From Balneolaceae bacterium (GTDB lineage Bacteria > Bacteroidota > Rhodothermia > Balneolales > Balneolaceae), in NCBI GenBank assembly GCA_007693745.1, contig REDA01000055.1, positions 1 through 41,076 on the forward strand: 41,076 nucleotides of DNA, read 5' to 3'. Made by a program: the position numbers and the translations under genes. Every line of letters starts with the position of its first letter. Within the stretch, counting starts at the first letter, position 1. The notes under the pieces were generated by a model that was not told the origin of the DNA, made no database searches, and saw only the letters and a list, made by a program, of their open reading frames with translations. Below, piece after piece: positions 33,202-41,076 of the stretch.

Positions 33202-33905
33202 TCGGATAACCTCATCTGGTTCAGGTAAACATTCTCAAGTTCCTCATGCTTCACATCCTCTGCTTTGAATTCTCTTTTCAGAACACCCTCTCGCATAATA
33301 CCTATTCGTGTACCTGTTTCACGAGCCCTGAACAGGTCGTGAGTAGTCATCAATATTGCAACCCCCTTCTTACTAAGGCCTGTCAGCAGGCGTGCAAACT
33401 CATTACTTGCCTCTGGATCAAGCCCCGAAGTTGGTTCATCCAGTATCAATGCCTTGGAATTTTTTGCCAGAGCAATAGCTATACCCACTTTCTGCCGCAT
33501 CCCCTTGGAGTAACCGGACACTTTCCGATGAATCGCAGATTCCTGGAGCCCGGCTTCCTTCAGAAGCAATTCCAAAGCCTTTTTTCCCTGAGGATCAGAG
33601 CCCAGGCTACTGAAGAACTCAAGGTTTTCATGACCCGTAAGATTCGGATAGAGAGCCAGCTGCTCCGGAATATAGGAGAGCCTTCTTCTTGCCTCCAATT
33701 GATTTTCGAACACATCGATTCCACCCACTTTTACAGTGCCACTGTCAGGTTTTAAAAAACCCATAAACAGATGCACTGTTGTCGTTTTACCGGCGCCGTT
33801 GGGTCCCAGCAGACAATATATTTCACCTGCTTTTACTTCCAGATCCAGTCTGTTGACTGCAACTGTATCCTCAAATCTTTTTACCAATTGTTCTGCTTTT
33901 AGCAT
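33198..33905 (-). CDS. ABC transporter ATP-binding protein (CcmA/NosF-like)
   Basis: A 235-residue ABC ATPase. Walker A is GPNGAGKT (34-41), the signature is YSKGMRQK (usual LSGGQ replaced by YSKGM, as in CcmA/NosF-type exporters), Walker B with catalytic Glu is LILDEPTSGLDP, and the H-loop His is in MTTHD. It energises the two permeases encoded right after it in overlapping frames. It follows the COG0523 GTPase gene by 79 bases on the same strand. Confidence 0.9.
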   Translation of the reverse strand: MLKAEQLVKRFEDTVAVNRLDLEVKAGEIYCLLGPNGAGKTTTVHLFMGFLKPDSGTVKVGGIDVFENQLEARRRLSYIPEQLALYPNLTGHENLEFFSSLGSDPQGKKALELLLKEAGLQESAIHRKVSGYSKGMRQKVGIAIALAKNSKALILDEPTSGLDPEASNEFARLLTGLSKKGVAILMTTHDLFRARETGTRIGIMREGVLKREFKAEDVKHEELENVYLNQMRLSE

Positions 33906-33984
33906 TGTTCTAACTTAGGATTCAATGATTATTATGTAACTGAATAGTAAAGCCTCTACATCCAGGCTTTATTCCTGTTTATCT

Positions 33985-35058
33985 TCAGCGGGTCTCATTA
34001 AGGCTCTGAAAACGCTTTGAGCGAGGTGTGATCATCGCCTGTTTTAGCAACCCGTCAATCTCGGATCTATTCAGGTTTTGCCCGATAAATACGATTTCCG
34101 TTTTTGCCTCCGCTGGTTTCGAAAAACGGCCAATCTGCTGAAATTCCAAAAACTTCCCCGCCTGGCTCCAAAGAAATGCTGCGTCTGAATCCTCAATTGC
34201 TATCAATCCTTTGGATCTTAAAATGTTGTTCGGTATTCCGCCATGCAGAGTATCGACCAGCTTTTGTTCATTAAACCGGTTTTTAGTGCTATATACGTAC
34301 GTTTCTATGCCATATTCTTCGGATTCGGATGTTGACTCCTTTTCAAGTTCTGCAACCCACAATGAAGATTGCTCAGCAATTTCGATATCAAAGATTCCGG
34401 TATCAATAATCTCTCCAGGATCAACACGTCCATATTCGGATTCCAGTACTCTGGCTCTTGGATTCATCGTCATAAACAATTCACGAAGAGTGCGGATCTC
34501 CTCCCTCGTTGCAGCATCCGTTTTATTCAAGATCAGAATATCAGCTCCTTCTATCTGCTCGGCGAGTAACTGGCCAAATCCCCTGCCAAACTGATCGCCC
34601 GGCACAGTGGTGTTACGCAGGTACATTTCCAGAAATTGAGCGCTGTCAACTATGGTGATAATTGCATCTACAATTACATCATTTTGAATTTTCGGGAGAT
34701 CCGGGTTCAGATCAAGCAACTCAGGCTGAACATAAAAAGCCTGAGCAATGGGAACAGGCTCACCAATTCCCGTTGATTCGATCACGATGTGATCGACCTG
34801 GTGATGGCGTATAAGATCATCAACACCCTCAATGAGATCGCCTCTCAATGTACAGCAAATACAGCCATTGGACAGCTCAATCATCTCTTCTGTGGTGTGC
34901 TTAACCAGCCGTGAATCGACATTGACTTCTCCAAATTCGTTCACAATTACAGCTATTTTACGCTCCTGATGGTTTTCAAGGATGTGATTTAACAGTGTGG
35001 TTTTTCCTGAGCCAAGAAAGCCACATAAGATGGTTATTGGAATTCGCTTTTTTTGCAT
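33985..35058 (-). CDS. COG0523-family GTPase (CobW/YjiA/ZNG1-like metal chaperone)
   Basis: A 357-residue G3E GTPase. Walker A is GFLGSGKTT (13-21). The metal-binding CxCC motif is Cys66-Ile-Cys68-Cys69 in SNGCICC, and Walker B is VIESTG. The guanine-specificity motif NKTD and a C-terminal CobW_C domain (about 240-345) are also present. Proteins of this group insert or deliver zinc, cobalt or other metals, and many are induced under zinc shortage. The exact metal cannot be read. It lies between a His/Cys-rich membrane protein and an ABC transporter on the same strand, which supports a metal-homeostasis role. Confidence 0.9.
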   Translation of the reverse strand: MQKKRIPITILCGFLGSGKTTLLNHILENHQERKIAVIVNEFGEVNVDSRLVKHTTEEMIELSNGCICCTLRGDLIEGVDDLIRHHQVDHIVIESTGIGEPVPIAQAFYVQPELLDLNPDLPKIQNDVIVDAIITIVDSAQFLEMYLRNTTVPGDQFGRGFGQLLAEQIEGADILILNKTDAATREEIRTLRELFMTMNPRARVLESEYGRVDPGEIIDTGIFDIEIAEQSSLWVAELEKESTSESEEYGIETYVYSTKNRFNEQKLVDTLHGGIPNNILRSKGLIAIEDSDAAFLWSQAGKFLEFQQIGRFSKPAEAKTEIVFIGQNLNRSEIDGLLKQAMITPRSKRFQSLNETR

Positions 35059-35147
35059 ATGAATATAATCTACCCGATAGAAAACAGGATGATAGGATAA
35101 TACAGCACTGTCAATTTCGATCAGACTGCACGGTGAGGGGGTGGGTG

Positions 35148-35507
35148 CTATGCAATACTTACCGGGGGAGCTCTCAGGAAAAAATCATCAAACAGTGATA
35201 AACCATGGAGTTCAGAAGGGAGACAAAAGTGTAAACTGACCACTCCAAAATTACATTCTGGTTTCTTTTCACAACTTAAATTTGCAGTAACAGCAATGGA
35301 ACAGAAGTAACAGACTTGATGCGAGTCACTGTGGTTCTTTTCACTCTCTTGTTCGGAATGATGATGCGCATGATTACACGACGAATGGATAGATTCAAGC
35401 GAATGTGCAAAATCATGGAGCGAGCTTGTAAATACTCCGAGTATTACAGTAAAAACTGTAATCCCATATAAGGACTTTATGAATTGTCTTCCTTTCAATG
35501 GTATCAT
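35148..35507 (-). CDS. His/Cys-rich DUF2946-like membrane protein
   Basis: A 119-residue protein with one hydrophobic segment (about 12-28) and a metal-binding-looking stretch (CNHAHHHSEQ, 44-53). Cys66-Tyr-Phe-Cys69, further cysteines (79, 85, 95) and an end LRAPPVSI follow. A C-x-x-C and a closing RAPP are features I associate with the DUF2946 family, often found near metal-related TonB receptors. The start is uncertain. ATG at 35507 gives a compact protein, while ATG at 35567 or TTG at 35573 would lengthen it by about 20 residues. It precedes the COG0523 gene by 89 bases. Confidence 0.6.
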   Translation of the reverse strand: MIPLKGRQFIKSLYGITVFTVILGVFTSSLHDFAHSLESIHSSCNHAHHHSEQESEKNHSDSHQVCYFCSIAVTANLSCEKKPECNFGVVSLHFCLPSELHGLSLFDDFFLRAPPVSIA

Positions 35508-35679
35508 ACCAGAAGAATGCAAGCTATATTTATTCAGAAGCATAAGGATATATAAAAACAACCTCATTGCCAAAAGTTTTCGTAGCTATATTACTTTTAA
35601 TTCTGCATGACTTATTTCAAAAAAAAATTTTTGCTATATCCGCACTCTTCTATCCGTTTTTTAAACGAACTTGTATCTT

Positions 35680-36762
35680 ATGATGATGAAGAGATTTTTC
35701 CTTAACTGCATATCACTTTTTTTTATACTGCTTCTTCTTTCCGGTTGCTCGCCGAGATACACGAATATTGCGTCTCTGAGCGAGCGGGACGATCGCCTCT
35801 TCTTCGGCAGGGCGGCCTATACCGGGATTGTCTATTCCGAATGGGAATCGGGTGAGCTTCGCTCCGAACGATTTTATCTGAATGGTTATCCGGATGGCCT
35901 TCAACAGGAGTTCTTTCCCCATGGTGAATTAAGCCGCCTCTATTTTTTTGAGAATCGCAGAATGCAGGGGCCGTACGAAGAGTGGTTCAGCAACGGGGAG
36001 ATGAAAATCATCACCTCATACCGGGAAGGTGAGCTCCACGGTACCTATGAGGAGTGGTACGAGAACGGCATTCTGAAAATTAAAACAGAGTATAACAGTG
36101 GCGAACTTCACGGGCTCTATGAAGAGTGGTACGATGATGGAACCATGTTCCTGACCGGATTTTTTGAGAATGGAAGCAGAGAAGGAGTATTTGATGAATT
36201 TAACAGAGACGGATTGCTGGTCAAGAGAGAAAATTACCGAAATGACCAGCTTCACGGACTTTATGAGGAATGGTTCGAGAGTGGTGCCCTGCGTATTACC
36301 GGTTCTTACAGTGATGGCAAACGTGAGGGAAGGTTTGATGAATTCAACAGCGACGAACTGCTGGTCAGGCACCTGAATTATCAAAACGACCAGCTCCATG
36401 GCCTCTATGAAGAGTGGTTTGAAAATGGAACTCTTTCCCTAACGGGCACCTATGCAAACGGCGAACGCGAGGGAGTTTTCGATGAGTTCACCCGTGAGGA
36501 ACTGCTAATCCGACGCGCTGAATACAGCGCCGGGAAGCTGAATGGTCAGACAGAGGTCTGGTACAATAACGGAGCAATGCAATCTCTGGCTCTGTACCAG
36601 GACGGACTCCTTCACGGAGCCTACAGTGAGTGGTTTGATAATGAAATCCTCAAAATCAATGCCACATACCGTAACGGACTCAGGCACGGGCTCTTCGAAG
36701 AGTGGAATGAACGGGGAGAATTGATTCGTTCGGTCATCTTCTCCAACGGGGTTCCACAGTAA
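35680..36762 (+). CDS. MORN-repeat lipoprotein
   Basis: A 360-residue exported lipoprotein with a signal peptide and lipobox LLSGC (Cys about 23). About twelve MORN/YwqK-type repeats of ~24 residues follow (G-x-x-H-G-x-Y-E-E-W-x-x-N-G...). In the middle a pair of repeats has been copied as a unit three times. MORN arrays are binding scaffolds, and no catalytic domain is present. It is divergent from the DUF2946-like gene across a 172-base gap. The ATG at 35680 begins MMMKRFF. A TTG three codons upstream is less likely. Confidence 0.8.
   Translation: MMMKRFFLNCISLFFILLLLSGCSPRYTNIASLSERDDRLFFGRAAYTGIVYSEWESGELRSERFYLNGYPDGLQQEFFPHGELSRLYFFENRRMQGPYEEWFSNGEMKIITSYREGELHGTYEEWYENGILKIKTEYNSGELHGLYEEWYDDGTMFLTGFFENGSREGVFDEFNRDGLLVKRENYRNDQLHGLYEEWFESGALRITGSYSDGKREGRFDEFNSDELLVRHLNYQNDQLHGLYEEWFENGTLSLTGTYANGEREGVFDEFTREELLIRRAEYSAGKLNGQTEVWYNNGAMQSLALYQDGLLHGAYSEWFDNEILKINATYRNGLRHGLFEEWNERGELIRSVIFSNGVPQ
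36100..36531 (+). repeat. Three tandem 144-bp units inside the MORN lipoprotein gene
   Basis: The units at 36100-36243, 36244-36387 and 36388-36531 each encode 48 residues on the plan (D/G)(Q/E)LHGLYEEW...TG...REG.FDEF...LL(V/I)(K/R). All are exactly in frame and of equal length. They show silent and replacement differences, so the triplication is not brand new. Confidence 0.8.
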
Positions 36763-36780
36763 TACTACTCTTTTGCGTAA

Positions 36781-36900
36781 GGGCAGCTCGCCAAAGCAGA
36801 ACGGGTTCAACGGGATCTGAACCTGGCACTTTTACTGGGTGCTTCGGCAGCCATCATAGGAACAGCCGCATGGATTGTGTATAAATCCCGGGGTGACTGA
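36781..36900 (+). pseudogene. C-terminal membrane-helix remnant after the MORN gene
   Basis: 39 codons without a start run from a TAA at 36778 to a TGA at 36898. They read AKAERVQRDLNLALLLGAS and then AAIIGTAAWIVYKSRGD. This is a helix with basic flanks followed by a membrane span, typical of a protein tail. The frame is the same as that of the MORN gene, which stops at 36760. It is likely the leftover of a lost gene. The rest of the gap to 37056 holds nothing recognisable. Confidence 0.4.
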
Positions 36901-37056
36901 CACGAGCGCTTGATGGATGACAATTGAAGAGGCCTGAAGACTTGGTTTGTTCATAAGGCCGTGGGTTCTGTCTATTTTGAGCAATGGGTCAAACTTGGTT
37001 TAATTCCGGGAATAAAATATTATTGAGATACCCGGAAACACAACCAGACTCCTGCC

Positions 37057-38802
37057 ATGCTCATATTGTTCATATTCTCGCTCTTCGCAACCGAACCGGC
37101 AACGCCGGAATCTCAACAGCTCCATCAGATTTTTGAAGAGTATTGGGAGTATTCTCTCGAATCCAACCCCCTTTTCGCCACAAGCCGGGGCGATATGCGG
37201 TTTAATCACCTGCTGCCCGACAGCAGTCCGGATGAAGCTGAACGCTCGTACCGTATCTACGGGCTTTTTCTGGAGCGAACCGCCAGCATCAACAGAGAGG
37301 CCCTGCCGCAGGAGGATCGTGTTCACTTCGACATCTTCAACCTGCAATTGCAAAATGCCCGGCGGGCTTATGAAACCGGTCACCACCTGGTTCCACTCAA
37401 CGGTTGGTGGGATTTTCACGCCACCTTTGCCGATCTGCCCAACAGGGTGCCACTGCGGACTGCCATCGATTATCAAAACTATCTTGAACGACTCCGGGCG
37501 TTTCCCGTTTACAATCAGGGGTACATCGACCGGATGCGTCTCGGTATGGAGCGGGGCATGGTTCGGCCTCTTGTGGTTTTTGAGGATTATCTCGACTCGA
37601 TTGAATCACTGATTACACTCCCTGAGCAGAGCAGGCTATTTGCACCGTTTCAGGAGTTTCCCGCCTCGGTCACTTCTGAACAGCAGGTGATTCTAAGGCA
37701 GCAGGCTGAAGAAGTCATCACTGAGTCGGTGATGCTGGAATACCGGCGTCTACTCTCTTTTCTGCGTGATGAATATCTGCCCGCCGCTACCGAAACGATC
37801 GGAATTACACAAGTACCCGGTGGGGAGGAGTACTATCAGTATCTGATTGAATATTACACTACACTTAAGATCACTGCTGATGAAATCCACCGGATCGGGC
37901 TGGATGAGGTTACCCGCATCCGGGCTGAGATGATGGAAATTGTGGATGAACAGGGTTTTGGGGATGACTTTGACGGCTTTGTTGAGTTTCTTCGTACCGA
38001 CCCGCGCTTCTACGCTGAAACAGCCGAAGAACTGATGAGGGAGACCGCCTACGTCCTGAAAAAAATGGACGGAAAACTGCCTCTTCTTTTCAGGACACTT
38101 CCCCGCCTTCCCTACGGCATTATGGAGATACCGGAGCACCTCGCCCCGCGAACCACGACGGCCTACTACAGCCGTGGAGCGGCAGACGGTACCCGCGCCG
38201 GATTCTACGCAGTGAATACCTACAACCTGCCTGCACGTCCGCTGTTTGAAGTGACCGCTCTCTCCCTTCATGAAGCTGTGCCCGGTCATCATTTGCAGAT
38301 TGCCCTGCAGCAGGAACTGGAAAACCTGCCGCTGTTCCGCACGGCCACCGGGTTCACAGCCTACATTGAGGGATGGGCACTCTACGCCGAGCGGCTGGGA
38401 CTGGAAGTGGGAATGTATGAAGACCCCTTCAGCAACTTCGGCAGGCTGAGCTATGAAATGTGGAGAGCATTGCGCCTGGTGGTCGATACAGGAATTCACG
38501 CAAAAGGGTGGACCAGAGAGCAGGCCATCGGCTACATGGCCGAAAATTCTGCCCTCTCCCTGCATAACATCCGGGCAGAGGTGAACAGGTACATCTTCTG
38601 GCCGGGACAGGCTCTGGCCTACAAAATGGGTGAAATCAAAATCCGGGAGCTCAGAAACTTAGCAGAAGAAGAGCTGAGAGATTCCTTTGATTTACGTACA
38701 TTTCATGATGTGATACTGCTCAGCGGGAGTGTACCGCTGAGTGTTCTTGAAAATAACATCAGAGAGTATATCAGAAATGAAAAAGCTTCCCGAACAGATT
38801 GA
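37057..38802 (+). CDS. DUF885-family putative metallopeptidase
   Basis: A 581-residue exported or envelope-associated protein with a short hydrophobic start (residues 1-11) and a DUF885 domain over nearly its full length. The zinc-peptidase-like motif is H405-E-A-V-P-G-H-H412, with EGWALYAERLG downstream providing the probable third ligand. Both are hallmarks of DUF885. Substrate unknown. An in-frame TGA lies shortly upstream, so the signal-like segment cannot be longer. Its 3' end overlaps the CoA-binding gene by 26 bases. Confidence 0.87.
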   Translation: MLILFIFSLFATEPATPESQQLHQIFEEYWEYSLESNPLFATSRGDMRFNHLLPDSSPDEAERSYRIYGLFLERTASINREALPQEDRVHFDIFNLQLQNARRAYETGHHLVPLNGWWDFHATFADLPNRVPLRTAIDYQNYLERLRAFPVYNQGYIDRMRLGMERGMVRPLVVFEDYLDSIESLITLPEQSRLFAPFQEFPASVTSEQQVILRQQAEEVITESVMLEYRRLLSFLRDEYLPAATETIGITQVPGGEEYYQYLIEYYTTLKITADEIHRIGLDEVTRIRAEMMEIVDEQGFGDDFDGFVEFLRTDPRFYAETAEELMRETAYVLKKMDGKLPLLFRTLPRLPYGIMEIPEHLAPRTTTAYYSRGAADGTRAGFYAVNTYNLPARPLFEVTALSLHEAVPGHHLQIALQQELENLPLFRTATGFTAYIEGWALYAERLGLEVGMYEDPFSNFGRLSYEMWRALRLVVDTGIHAKGWTREQAIGYMAENSALSLHNIRAEVNRYIFWPGQALAYKMGEIKIRELRNLAEEELRDSFDLRTFHDVILLSGSVPLSVLENNIREYIRNEKASRTD

Positions 38803-39259
38803 ACAGTTTTTAAAAGGAGAACGGATTGCCGTTGCCGGAGTCTCCCGTAAAGGTGATGTGGCTGCCAATGCTGTCCTGAAAAAGTTACTGAGTAACGGAT
38901 ATGACGCTGTTCCTGTCAATCCCAATGCCGATACCCTTGAAGGAGTAGCTTGCTATCCAACCGTGATGGCAATCCCCGGGAAGGTGGACGGTGTGGTGAT
39001 CGCCACTCACCCGGATGTTGCTGCCGATATTGTCCGCCAATGCGCTGAAGCCGGTGTGATGCAGGTCTGGTTCCACCGCTCGTTTGGTCAGGGCAGTGTT
39101 TCAGATGAAGCCCTGGCTGAATGTGACCGCCTCGGCATTGAACCCATCGTTGGGGGCTGTCCGCTGATGTTTTCTGATCCGGTGGATCCGTTTCACAAAA
39201 TCACACGCTGGTGGCTGCAGAAAAAGGGAACCGTTCCTTCCTGCTCAACCATTACGTGA
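38777..39259 (+). CDS. CoA-binding domain protein (YccU-like)
   Basis: A 160-residue Rossmann-fold CoA-binding protein. IAVAGVSRKGDVAANAVLKKL is at the N-terminus, VPVNPNAD after the second strand, GVVIATHPDVAADIV in the middle, and the family end IVGGCPLMFSDPVD. Function is unknown beyond nucleotide or CoA binding. The ATG at 38777 (MKKLPEQIEQF) is chosen over an upstream in-frame start at 38741. It overlaps the DUF885 gene by 26 bases, implying cotranscription. It is convergent with the toxin gene. Confidence 0.85.
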   Translation: MKKLPEQIEQFLKGERIAVAGVSRKGDVAANAVLKKLLSNGYDAVPVNPNADTLEGVACYPTVMAIPGKVDGVVIATHPDVAADIVRQCAEAGVMQVWFHRSFGQGSVSDEALAECDRLGIEPIVGGCPLMFSDPVDPFHKITRWWLQKKGTVPSCSTIT

Positions 39260-39288
39260 ACTTTCCGGGCGATCTGCTGCAGGGCGCT

Positions 39289-39708
39289 TCACTCAGTAAA
39301 CGGATTCATCACCTCAATACCGCACTCTGCAAAATCCGAAACATTCCTTGTAACCAATTGAAAGCCGTGCTGACTGCAGATGGCAGCAATTTGGGCATCC
39401 GCATTCGAAATCGGAATTCCCGCTTTTCTTCTGTATGATGCTATCATTGCAAACTCCATGGCGCTGGTGCTGTTGAACTCAAGGATACGATTTTGTAATC
39501 CCGCACTGAAAAATTGATGTAAAGCCTGTTCAAGATCTCCTCTTTGCTTCCCCATTGGCAGGATGTGCAAGCCGTAATAGATTTCCGCTTTGGTCACAGC
39601 CGTTGTGTACAAACTGCTCAGTGGCTGAGTATCAACCCATTGAACAACCCCGCCATTTGGCCGCGGCCGAATAAGCTCGGAAATAATATTAGTATCCAAA
39701 ACATACAT
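39289..39708 (-). CDS. PIN-domain toxin of FitB/VapC type
   Basis: A 139-residue PIN-domain ribonuclease toxin. The acidic active-site residues are Asp5 (VLDTN), Glu42 (TKAEIYYG), Asp104 (ISNADAQIAA) and Asp125 (TRNVSDF). VapC/FitB toxins cleave RNA, usually tRNA or rRNA. The target here is unknown. Its ATG follows the antitoxin stop by one base, so the pair is translated together. It ends 29 bases from the convergent CoA-binding gene. Confidence 0.9.
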   Translation of the reverse strand: MYVLDTNIISELIRPRPNGGVVQWVDTQPLSSLYTTAVTKAEIYYGLHILPMGKQRGDLEQALHQFFSAGLQNRILEFNSTSAMEFAMIASYRRKAGIPISNADAQIAAICSQHGFQLVTRNVSDFAECGIEVMNPFTE

Positions 39709-39709
39709 G

Positions 39710-39946
39710 TCAGATTACACTTCGGATCTGATCCCGTTTTGGTAACTCAATCTCGAATCCGCCATATGGCTCCACAGCCTCACGGGCGATATCGGCCAGA
39801 CTGGCAGATCCGGCCGGCTTCACCTGAAGCGCTTCTCTCAGTATAACCCGCACTTCCTCTTCCATCGACCGTTTATTTTGTGCTGCCTGCACACGCAGGC
39901 GGGATTTCACCTCATCATCAATATTTCTGATCGTAATACTTGCCAT
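39710..39946 (-). CDS. FitA-like ribbon-helix-helix antitoxin
   Basis: A 78-residue antitoxin. The N-terminal ribbon-helix-helix (ASITIRNIDDEVKSRLRVQA, then KRSMEEEVRVILREAL) binds DNA, and the C-terminal tail (ADIAREAVEPYGG) should wrap the toxin. It probably represses its own promoter together with the toxin. A pair of palindromes lies 39 bases upstream. It ends one base before the toxin start. Confidence 0.88.
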   Translation of the reverse strand: MASITIRNIDDEVKSRLRVQAAQNKRSMEEEVRVILREALQVKPAGSASLADIAREAVEPYGGFEIELPKRDQIRSVI

Positions 39947-39984
39947 CGTTTATCCGGTTTGAATACCATTATTTGCTCAAAATA

Positions 39985-40001
39985 TGATATCAATGATATC
40001 A
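39985..40001. promoter_or_regulatory. Tandem palindromic operator candidate for the toxin-antitoxin pair
   Basis: TGATATCA occurs twice (39985-39992 and 39994-40001), separated by one base. Each copy is a perfect palindrome and the pair forms a 9-bp direct repeat. The site is 39 bases upstream of the antitoxin start, where promoter elements are expected, as for FitA/VapB autoregulation. Confidence 0.6.
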
Positions 40002-40136
40002 ATGCAATCATTCATTGGCTAATTTACCCCCCTGATAAACATCTTAATCTAAAAAATCTGAATCATTGCCTGGCGATTTACGTTCTTTTGAATCCAATTT
40101 AACAGAATTCTTGCAAGTCGATATCATTTATATGAT

Positions 40137-40144
40137 TAACTTTG
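40137..40144 (+). promoter_or_regulatory. Possible -7 element upstream of the short-chain dehydrogenase
   Basis: TAACTTTG fits the Bacteroidota -7 pattern TAnnTTTG. A TTG lies 23 bases upstream, a little too far for an ideal -33 element. The gene starts 87 bases downstream. Weak evidence. Confidence 0.25.
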
Positions 40145-40231
40145 AAATCGACATGCCGCTGGCCGTTCATTCCGCACCTGCGTGTGAACCCAGCATTCGT
40201 CTCACCTCAACGACATTAAGACCTGTTTTTC

Positions 40232-41076
40232 ATGACACAGACTGTAGAAACAAAAACCGCCATTATCACCGGAGCCAATTCCGGTATTGGTAAAATCACC
40301 TCCCTTCAACTACTCAAAAAGGGGTATCGTATTGGGATGATCTGCCGCAGTGCCGAAAAGGCGGAGGCAGCCAGGGAGGAGATCATCCGGGAGTCCGGCA
40401 ACACAGCTGCTGAAATTTTTATCTGCGACCTGAGCAGCATGCAGCAGATCCGCACTTTGTCCGAAAAACTCCGAAAATCATTTCCGGTGCTCGATCTGCT
40501 GGTGAACAATGCGGGTATGCTTCCCGACAGCAGCAGGAAGATAACGGCAGAAGGGCTTGAGGTCACCTTTGCCACCAACCATCTCTCCTATTTTCTTCTG
40601 ACCAAAGAGCTTCTTGTATCCCTGAAAGCGTCCGCTTCCGCCCGCGTGGTCAGCGTAGCCTCCGAAGCGCACCGTTCGGGCAGATTTGAACCGGATAATT
40701 TACAACTCGAAAGAGGGTACAACACCTTTAAAGCCTACGGTAATTCAAAGCTTTTCAACATCATGTTTGCCCGTCAGCTTGCAACTGAGCTGAAAGATAC
40801 CCAGATCACCTCCTACAGCCTGCATCCCGGAGTAGTGAATACCAATTTTGCCTCCAAAAGCGACTCGCTGTTTGCAAAGATCTTCAACCTGGGACGCTTT
40901 TTTATGATCTCACCCGAAAAAGGTTCGGAGACCACTCTCTTCCTCTGCACGGAACCGGGTATTGAGCATCTCAACGGACGCTACTTCGTGAAATCGAAAC
41001 CGGCGAAACCGACCGTAAAAGATGCCTATGACGATCAGAAGTGTAAGGAGTTGTGGGATCTGAGTGAGAAGATTAC
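40232..41076 (+). CDS. Short-chain dehydrogenase/reductase, partial (runs off the window)
   Basis: 281 codons are visible from the ATG at 40232 with no stop before the window end. The cofactor loop is TGANSGIGK, NNAG follows strand four, the catalytic Ser is in VVSVASEAH, and the Tyr/Lys pair is in YGNSK. The proline-glycine segment is LHPGVVNTNF. This resembles retinol-dehydrogenase-like SDRs of about 290-300 residues, so only a few residues should be missing. The substrate is unknown. It is divergent from the toxin-antitoxin pair. Confidence 0.88.
   Translation, partial: MTQTVETKTAIITGANSGIGKITSLQLLKKGYRIGMICRSAEKAEAAREEIIRESGNTAAEIFICDLSSMQQIRTLSEKLRKSFPVLDLLVNNAGMLPDSSRKITAEGLEVTFATNHLSYFLLTKELLVSLKASASARVVSVASEAHRSGRFEPDNLQLERGYNTFKAYGNSKLFNIMFARQLATELKDTQITSYSLHPGVVNTNFASKSDSLFAKIFNLGRFFMISPEKGSETTLFLCTEPGIEHLNGRYFVKSKPAKPTVKDAYDDQKCKELWDLSEKI

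Noticed and set aside
35568-35679. Zur, Fur or similar operator between the DUF2946-like and MORN genes
   Set aside because: AT-rich stretches are present, but no palindrome close to the Zur (TGTTATAATATAACA-like) or Fur consensus could be found by eye.
37750-38565. 271-codon antisense frame inside the DUF885 gene
   Set aside because: It is opposite the HEAVPGHH region of a clear peptidase. Its length follows from the G+C-rich codons of the sense gene.
1-41076. CRISPR array, tRNA, rRNA, complete transposase or phage genes
   Set aside because: No regularly spaced repeats, no cloverleaf-like sequences, no transposase or phage structural proteins were recognised.

Overview
The window looks like chromosome of a free-living bacterium of the Bacteroidota/Rhodothermota/Balneolota group, most likely Balneolota. 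The evidence is a secreted protein with a C-terminal type IX secretion sorting domain, a TonB-dependent receptor with an N-terminal carboxypeptidase-regulatory-like domain, a membrane-anchored AraC regulator with an N-terminal multi-helix domain, weak or absent Shine-Dalgarno sequences and moderate G+C. The lineage is inferred from protein style, not from a marker gene. No rRNA, tRNA, CRISPR array, complete insertion sequence or prophage was seen.

Positions 1-10,660 are a housekeeping stretch read left to right: acyl-CoA dehydrogenase, a stand-alone triple-PAS protein, SufE, a DsbA-like thiol oxidoreductase, a gamma-class carbonic anhydrase-like protein, HemW, then a translationally coupled trio (D-Ala-D-Ala ligase, solute-binding lipoprotein, NAD kinase) and malate dehydrogenase, which ends in a strong intrinsic terminator. 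Positions 10,817-12,689 carry two overlapping RNA-modification genes on the minus strand (TrhO, RluA family). A secreted metalloprotease with a T9SS signal follows, then a small zinc-ribbon protein, a GroES-like protein and a two-helix membrane protein. A BtuB-like receptor is preceded by a clear cobalamin riboswitch and a near-consensus sigma-70-type promoter.

Positions 18,800-22,800 hold a Tat-exported Gfo/Idh/MocA oxidoreductase, an anchored alpha/beta hydrolase and a DUF4143 ATPase, with gene debris between them. From about 22.9 to 30.3 kb the DNA is visibly richer in A+T. It carries a minus-strand module: 7TM-AraC regulator, TonB receptor, Acg-like nitroreductase, methyltransferase and class-C-like serine hydrolase. 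It ends at a broken MFS transporter tail. Next to this scar is a second minus-strand cluster (35.5 down to 30.5 kb): a His/Cys-rich DUF2946-like membrane protein, a COG0523 metal-chaperone GTPase, and an ABC-2 exporter (ATPase plus two DUF3526 permeases, the last apparently missing its final helix). This is a good candidate for a metal-homeostasis operon.

The right end has a MORN-repeat lipoprotein with an in-phase 144-bp triplication, a DUF885 peptidase overlapping a CoA-binding protein, a FitAB/VapBC-type toxin-antitoxin pair with a tandem palindromic operator, and the 5' part of a short-chain dehydrogenase that runs off the window. Several small remnants (GIY-YIG/DUF4357-like, an acidic conserved N-terminus, an MFS tail, a C-terminal membrane helix) and a diverged ~100-bp interspersed repeat show that the intergenic regions have been recombinationally active.
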